Source of the DNA: Bacillus tuaregi
Lineage (GTDB): Bacteria; Bacillota; Bacilli; Bacillales; Cytobacillaceae
Assembly (NCBI RefSeq): GCF_900104575.1
Contig: NZ_LT629730.1
Span: forward strand, 248,001 to 312,000
Direction: 5' to 3'
Length of the DNA: 64,000 nt
Shown here: positions 61,012 to 64,000 of the stretch, in pieces
How positions within the stretch are numbered: the stretch's first letter is position 1
Layout of the letters: each line of letters begins with the position of its first letter
Notes under the pieces: model-generated
Told to the model about the DNA's origin: nothing
What the model saw: the letters and a program-made list of their open reading frames with translations, nothing else
Database searches by the model: none
Made by a program: the position numbers and the translations under genes

Positions 61012-61571
61012 ATGAACATACCAAAACAAAGAGTAGATTTATATTTTATCACTCGAAAAAAGGCATTTAAACAACCCATTATTATTGAATTTTTTAAAAG
61101 GGAAACAAACCGAGAGTTGCTTGAAAGAATTATCAAAGAACCGACTTTAGATAATACCCAAAGATTAGACTCGGAATTCCGACTTTTTTATAAAAAGCCA
61201 AAATAACCAAGTATATTAGTTCATTGATTTATTTTTATTCTATTGATTTTGATAAAAAGTTAAGAAAGAACCGAGAACGTAATTTATTAATTATTGATTA
61301 TTTACCAGAAAAAGGAAATTCCGATAACAACATACCTATTTCTATTGGTTCACTTAAAGAACAAATTGAGAATTCTGCTTTGTATTTGGCTTTAGATGAA
61401 CTCTCGAATAAACAAGTAAAAATACTTGAATTGTTTTATGTTTATAATTTTACAAATAAAGAAATTGCTGATTATTTTCATGATTCTCCACAAAATACCT
61501 CGAATCTTCACAAGAAAGCTTTAAAAAAATTAAAATCAGCCTTACTCTCCAGAAAAGATACTATTTGCTAG
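61012..61571 (+). pseudogene. sigO: SigO-like sigma subunit gene, frameshifted in an A run
   Basis: The first frame (61012-61206) gives 64 residues ending RLDSEFRLFYKKPK then stop. The second frame is open from 61192 and reads KAKITKYISSLIYFYSIDFD, ending at 61571 with a sigma region 4 helix-turn-helix (ALDELSNKQVKILELFY and NKEIADYFHDSPQN). Adding one A to the five-A run at 61192-61196 joins them into about 188 residues, close to the 193 of B. subtilis SigO. AAGGAGG serves the first frame; the second has none. It may be a true mutation, an assembly error or a programmed slip. Confidence 0.7.
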
Positions 61572-61582
61572 GAGGATGTCTA

Positions 61583-61846
61583 ATGAGATTACATAAAGGT
61601 TTTTCTTTTTTAAATAAAAAGGATCAAAATTCGGATATGGATATAGATGAGTTAATTTCTAATTTTCAACCTAAAATTAAAGCAAGTCTTCGACATACTG
61701 CTTCTCAAGAAAGAGAAGACTTAGAGCAGGAAATTACCATAAAAATTATTGAAAAGATGGAGACAATACAAAATTTGGAGGCACCCGGATTTTGGGATTT
61801 TTTAGAGAAAATACAAAACCAAAAGTCTGGACGTAAAGGAGAGTAA
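61583..61846 (+). CDS. rsoA: RsoA-like sigma co-factor (region 2 only)
   Basis: 87 residues from Met 61583. The part ISNFQPKIKASLRHTASQE with EREDLEQEITIKIIEKM resembles sigma region 2 and the RsoA (YvrHa) protein of B. subtilis, which works with SigO to form a two-subunit sigma factor: RsoA supplies -10 contacts, SigO supplies -35 contacts. AGGAGG lies 8 bases upstream. It follows the sigO-like gene and precedes the ZIP gene by 2 bases, so the three form an operon. Confidence 0.7.
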   Translation: MRLHKGFSFLNKKDQNSDMDIDELISNFQPKIKASLRHTASQEREDLEQEITIKIIEKMETIQNLEAPGFWDFLEKIQNQKSGRKGE

Positions 61847-61848
61847 AC

Positions 61849-62574
61849 ATGTTAAACCAAGCATTCTATCTATATCTTTCTTTATCATTGATTGCTAATT
61901 TATTAGGTGGGTTCATCCTTTTTTTAAAAAAGGATTGGTCGGTTCGAAAATTGAGTGGCTTTTTATCTTTAAGTTCTGGGATTTTATTATCGATTACAAT
62001 TTTTGAACTTATTCCTGAAACTATCCAATTAAGCCATTTTAGTTCCCTTTTTATTTGTATTGGGTTCTTATTTCTTTTTCTGATTCAAAAAGTTTTGTCA
62101 AAGAGACGTTTTTATCAAAATGAAAAGGTGGCCGTTTTTTTAAGTTCACTTTTAGGAATCTTTATTCATTCTTTATTTGAGGGAATGATTATATTTAGTA
62201 GTTTTCTCTTGAATCAATATGTGGGTTCGTTAATTCTTCTAGGGTCCATGATTCATAAATTTCTGGACGGCTTTTTAGTATACTTTATGACATTTTATTT
62301 TTATCAGGATAAAAAAAAGGCGTTACTATCCGTTCTTTTCCTTATTTTAGCCACTTTATTTGGAACGAATATTGCCTTGTTTTTCTCAGAATCCATCCTT
62401 TTGAATGAAAGTACCATTTATGCTTTTGCTTTATCTATAACCTCTGGAATTTTTTTATACATACCTATTGTGGATTTAATTCCTAAAACCAACTTAGATC
62501 AAAACCACTTTAATAGATTATTCTTATTCATAGGAATCTGTATTATTCCCTTGTTGAATATATGGTTTCATTAG
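61849..62574 (+). CDS. ZIP-family metal transporter-like membrane protein
   Basis: 241 residues with eight hydrophobic helices. ZIP features: ELIPETIQLSH, FIHSLFEGMIIFSS (helix 4, HxxxEG) and GSMIHKFLDGFLV (helix 5, HxxxDG), then PIVDLIPK. These supply the metal-binding His, Glu and Asp. The family moves Zn2+, Fe2+ or Mn2+ into the cytoplasm. AAAGGAG precedes ATG 2 bases after the rsoA-like stop. Being in the operon of its own sigma factor suggests special control of metal uptake. Confidence 0.75.
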   Translation: MLNQAFYLYLSLSLIANLLGGFILFLKKDWSVRKLSGFLSLSSGILLSITIFELIPETIQLSHFSSLFICIGFLFLFLIQKVLSKRRFYQNEKVAVFLSSLLGIFIHSLFEGMIIFSSFLLNQYVGSLILLGSMIHKFLDGFLVYFMTFYFYQDKKKALLSVLFLILATLFGTNIALFFSESILLNESTIYAFALSITSGIFLYIPIVDLIPKTNLDQNHFNRLFLFIGICIIPLLNIWFH

Positions 62575-62886
62575 TTATACCGAGACTATATTTCCTATAA
62601 TACTTATACTCATTAATATCAAGTGCAGCATAATTTAACTGTTCTAAGTTAAAGACCAAAGAAAACCGTTGAATATTGGCTAGCAAAGCAGTTTTTATTC
62701 CATTTCCTATTCTCACATGTCTACATTACCATATATCATTAATAACATTAAATCCGTATCGTTTTTGCATCCTGCGAATAAGCAAGTACTTAAGAAAAAA
62801 TAGAATAAATTTATGGGAGTTTAAGAACATTCATTTCAAAAAAATATTCCACTATTTTGCCATATAATTAATAGGAATAATTAGGA
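62575..62886. other. Gap between the ZIP gene and the transposon resolvase
   Basis: AT-rich with no gene I can support. The left terminal inverted repeat of the Tn3-family element should lie here or further left, but I could not recognise a GGGG-type Tn3 end. The boundary is therefore not known. Confidence 0.4.
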
Positions 62887-63462
62887 CTACTTGTTTTCTT
62901 TTGATAGCTTTCTATATAATGAAGCTCTAGAGACATTTGTAATTTCGCAAATTTGATTTACAGTCATATTTCCTTCCTTATATAATTTTATTGCATAATT
63001 CATTCCTGCATGATCTTTATGATATTTTTTTAACCTACCTTTAAACTTTCCTTCTTTCTTAGCCAATTCAATCCCTTCACGCTGCCGCATACGTATAAGA
63101 TCCCGTTCAAGTTGGTTAACACCAGCCATTACCGTAATTAAGAATTGGCTATATGGATTATCATCTGATAAATCGAGCCATGTATCTTTTAATGATTTTA
63201 AACTTGCCTTTTTACCTCGTATGCTATCGATCAATTCAAATAGATCTTGTGTACTACGAGTGATTCGAGTTAAGTCTGTCACATAAATAATGTCATTTTC
63301 TTGTAAATCCCCTAACATTTTTTGAAGTTGCTCGCGATTCTTTGTTGCCCCGGAAATTTTCTCTTCATAAATAATATCCATTCCAATCTCGTTCAATTGC
63401 TGAAATTGCCTTGAAGGATTTTGGCTAGATGAACTGACACGTATATAACCGATTTTTCGCAA
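62887..63462 (-). CDS. tnpR: Serine resolvase/invertase (TnpR-type) of a Tn3-family element
   Basis: 191 residues. The serine recombinase catalytic domain has IGYIRVSSSSQNPSRQFQQL (nucleophile Ser), YVTDLTRITRS and the GVNQLERDLIRMRQREGI helix E. A C-terminal helix-turn-helix reads MTVNQICEITNVSRASLYRK. It is divergent from the transposase gene with a 150-base gap holding the probable res site. It resolves cointegrates formed in transposition. Confidence 0.9.
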   Translation of the reverse strand: MRKIGYIRVSSSSQNPSRQFQQLNEIGMDIIYEEKISGATKNREQLQKMLGDLQENDIIYVTDLTRITRSTQDLFELIDSIRGKKASLKSLKDTWLDLSDDNPYSQFLITVMAGVNQLERDLIRMRQREGIELAKKEGKFKGRLKKYHKDHAGMNYAIKLYKEGNMTVNQICEITNVSRASLYRKLSKENK

Positions 63463-63534
63463 AATATCACCTCATTTTTGAGACAAGTCTTATGAGACAC
63501 TTTTAACTATGATTTTATCAGTCTACTACACTTG

Positions 63535-63560
63535 TATCAATAGAGTACACTCTATTGATA
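63535..63560. promoter_or_regulatory. 26-bp perfect palindrome in the res/promoter region
   Basis: TATCAATAGAGT-ac-ACTCTATTGATA lies between tnpR and tnpA, directly before TATAAT (63561-63566), 44 bases from the tnpA start. It is a strong candidate for a resolvase-binding site (res subsite) and operator of tnpA. Confidence 0.7.
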
Positions 63561-63609
63561 TATAATTGAAGTAATAAATTACAAAAATACAGAAATGGGA
63601 TGATACTGA

Positions 63610-64000
63610 ATGACAATTGCGAGAGGTAGGGAATTGCTTACACCCGAACAGAGACATGCTCTTATGCAAATTCCTGAAGATGATTGGGTGCTAGGAACCT
63701 ACTACACATTTTCCAAACGAGATTTTGAAATTATAAATAAACGAAGAAGAGAAGAAAACCGGTTAGGGTTCGCCGTTCAATTAGCTGTTCTTCAGTATCC
63801 CGGTTGGCCGTACACACATATCAAAAACATCCCAGATTTGGTCATACATTATATATCAAAACAAATCGGTGCCAGTCCATCTTCACTTAGTCTTTATCCT
63901 CAAAGAGAAAATACACTTTGGGATCATTTGAAAGAAATTCGAAGTGAATACGATTTTGTAACCTTTACCCTAAAAGAATACCGAATGACATTTAAGCATC
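63610..64000 (+). CDS. tnpA: Tn3-family transposase (5' part, cut by window end)
   Basis: 130 residues of the N-terminal DUF4158 region: LLTPEQRHALMQIPEDDWVL, YYTFSKRDFEIINKRRREEN, RLGFAVQLAVLQYPGWPY. GGGATGA lies 7 bases upstream of ATG. The frame is open to the window edge; full Tn3 transposases have about 980 residues. With tnpR it identifies a Tn3-family transposon. Confidence 0.9.
   Translation, partial: MTIARGRELLTPEQRHALMQIPEDDWVLGTYYTFSKRDFEIINKRRREENRLGFAVQLAVLQYPGWPYTHIKNIPDLVIHYISKQIGASPSSLSLYPQRENTLWDHLKEIRSEYDFVTFTLKEYRMTFKH

Noticed and set aside
61191-61197. Standard -1 ribosomal frameshift heptamer in the sigO-like gene
   Set aside because: The sequence is T AAA AAG, not A AAA AAG; slipping back would mispair the P-site codon with TAA, and no clear stimulating stem was seen. 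Kept only as a minor possibility.
59663-62574. Prophage remnant
   Set aside because: No phage structural, integrase or lysis genes; the genes are better explained as a sigma/YvrJ group near a transposon.
62676-62867. 63-codon frame between the ZIP and resolvase genes
   Set aside because: No ribosome binding site, biased AT-rich composition and no recognisable protein features.

Overview
The window looks like a chromosomal segment of an aerobic, endospore-forming member of the Bacillaceae (Neobacillus/Cytobacillus-like; the species cannot be fixed from the sequence alone). The evidence is low to moderate GC, strong AGGAGG-type ribosome binding sites, and spore or competence genes: cotX, a Spo0E-type phosphatase, a ComK homologue, an orphan PAS kinase and Lin0512.

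Layout. 0-16 kb is mostly housekeeping: glutaredoxin, CNNM/CorC protein, BrnQ, ornithine-cyclodeaminase-like enzyme, nitroreductase, glutaminase, a YdjM-like protein with a good LexA-type box, a YibE/F pair, a double-rhodanese lipoprotein, a PurC-like enzyme, a sensor kinase and CynX-type MFS. 15.6-25.7 kb holds spore-coat genes, a flavinylated flavocytochrome-type lipoprotein, a second glutaredoxin, MarR plus MFS, Spo0E, an SDR and ComK. 26.3-46.8 kb is a coherent catabolic island: MHS permease, XylR_N/V4R-PucR regulator, thiolase-fold protein plus OB-fold partner, two class III CoA-transferases, a membrane protein, an M19-like hydrolase, two paralogous Rieske oxygenases flanking a DctPQM TRAP transporter, amidase, VOC protein, catechol 2,3-dioxygenase-like enzyme and [2Fe-2S] ferredoxin. 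Three promoters in it share an 18-bp box, which suggests one regulon. 46.8-50.2 kb carries a YvrJ/DUF2922/DUF1659 cassette next to a sigma factor, and a MerR-methyltransferase fusion. 50.4-59.3 kb holds a second flavocytochrome lipoprotein and an alpha-glucoside PTS locus (alpha-glucosidase, EIIBC, EEP-family protein, EIIA, LacI regulator, glucokinase) with matching operators. 59.6-64 kb carries an orphan Cys-rich protein, a lipoprotein, a second yvrJ, a sigO/rsoA-like two-subunit sigma factor whose sigO part is frameshifted in an A run, a ZIP-like transporter, and the resolvase end of a Tn3-family transposon cut by the window edge.

A multi-hairpin interspersed repeat of about 190-230 bp occurs five times, always in the same orientation and between genes, with two further decayed pieces. 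It consists of a 15-bp inverted repeat enclosing an IS200/IS605-right-end-like hairpin, followed by a second module with two or three more hairpins. One copy carries paired base changes that keep a stem, pointing to a structured RNA or a folded-DNA mobile unit. This family and the catabolic island with its shared promoter box are the two most interesting items here.

No rRNA, tRNA or CRISPR array was seen. All names rest on reading motifs in the translated sequence; no database search was run.
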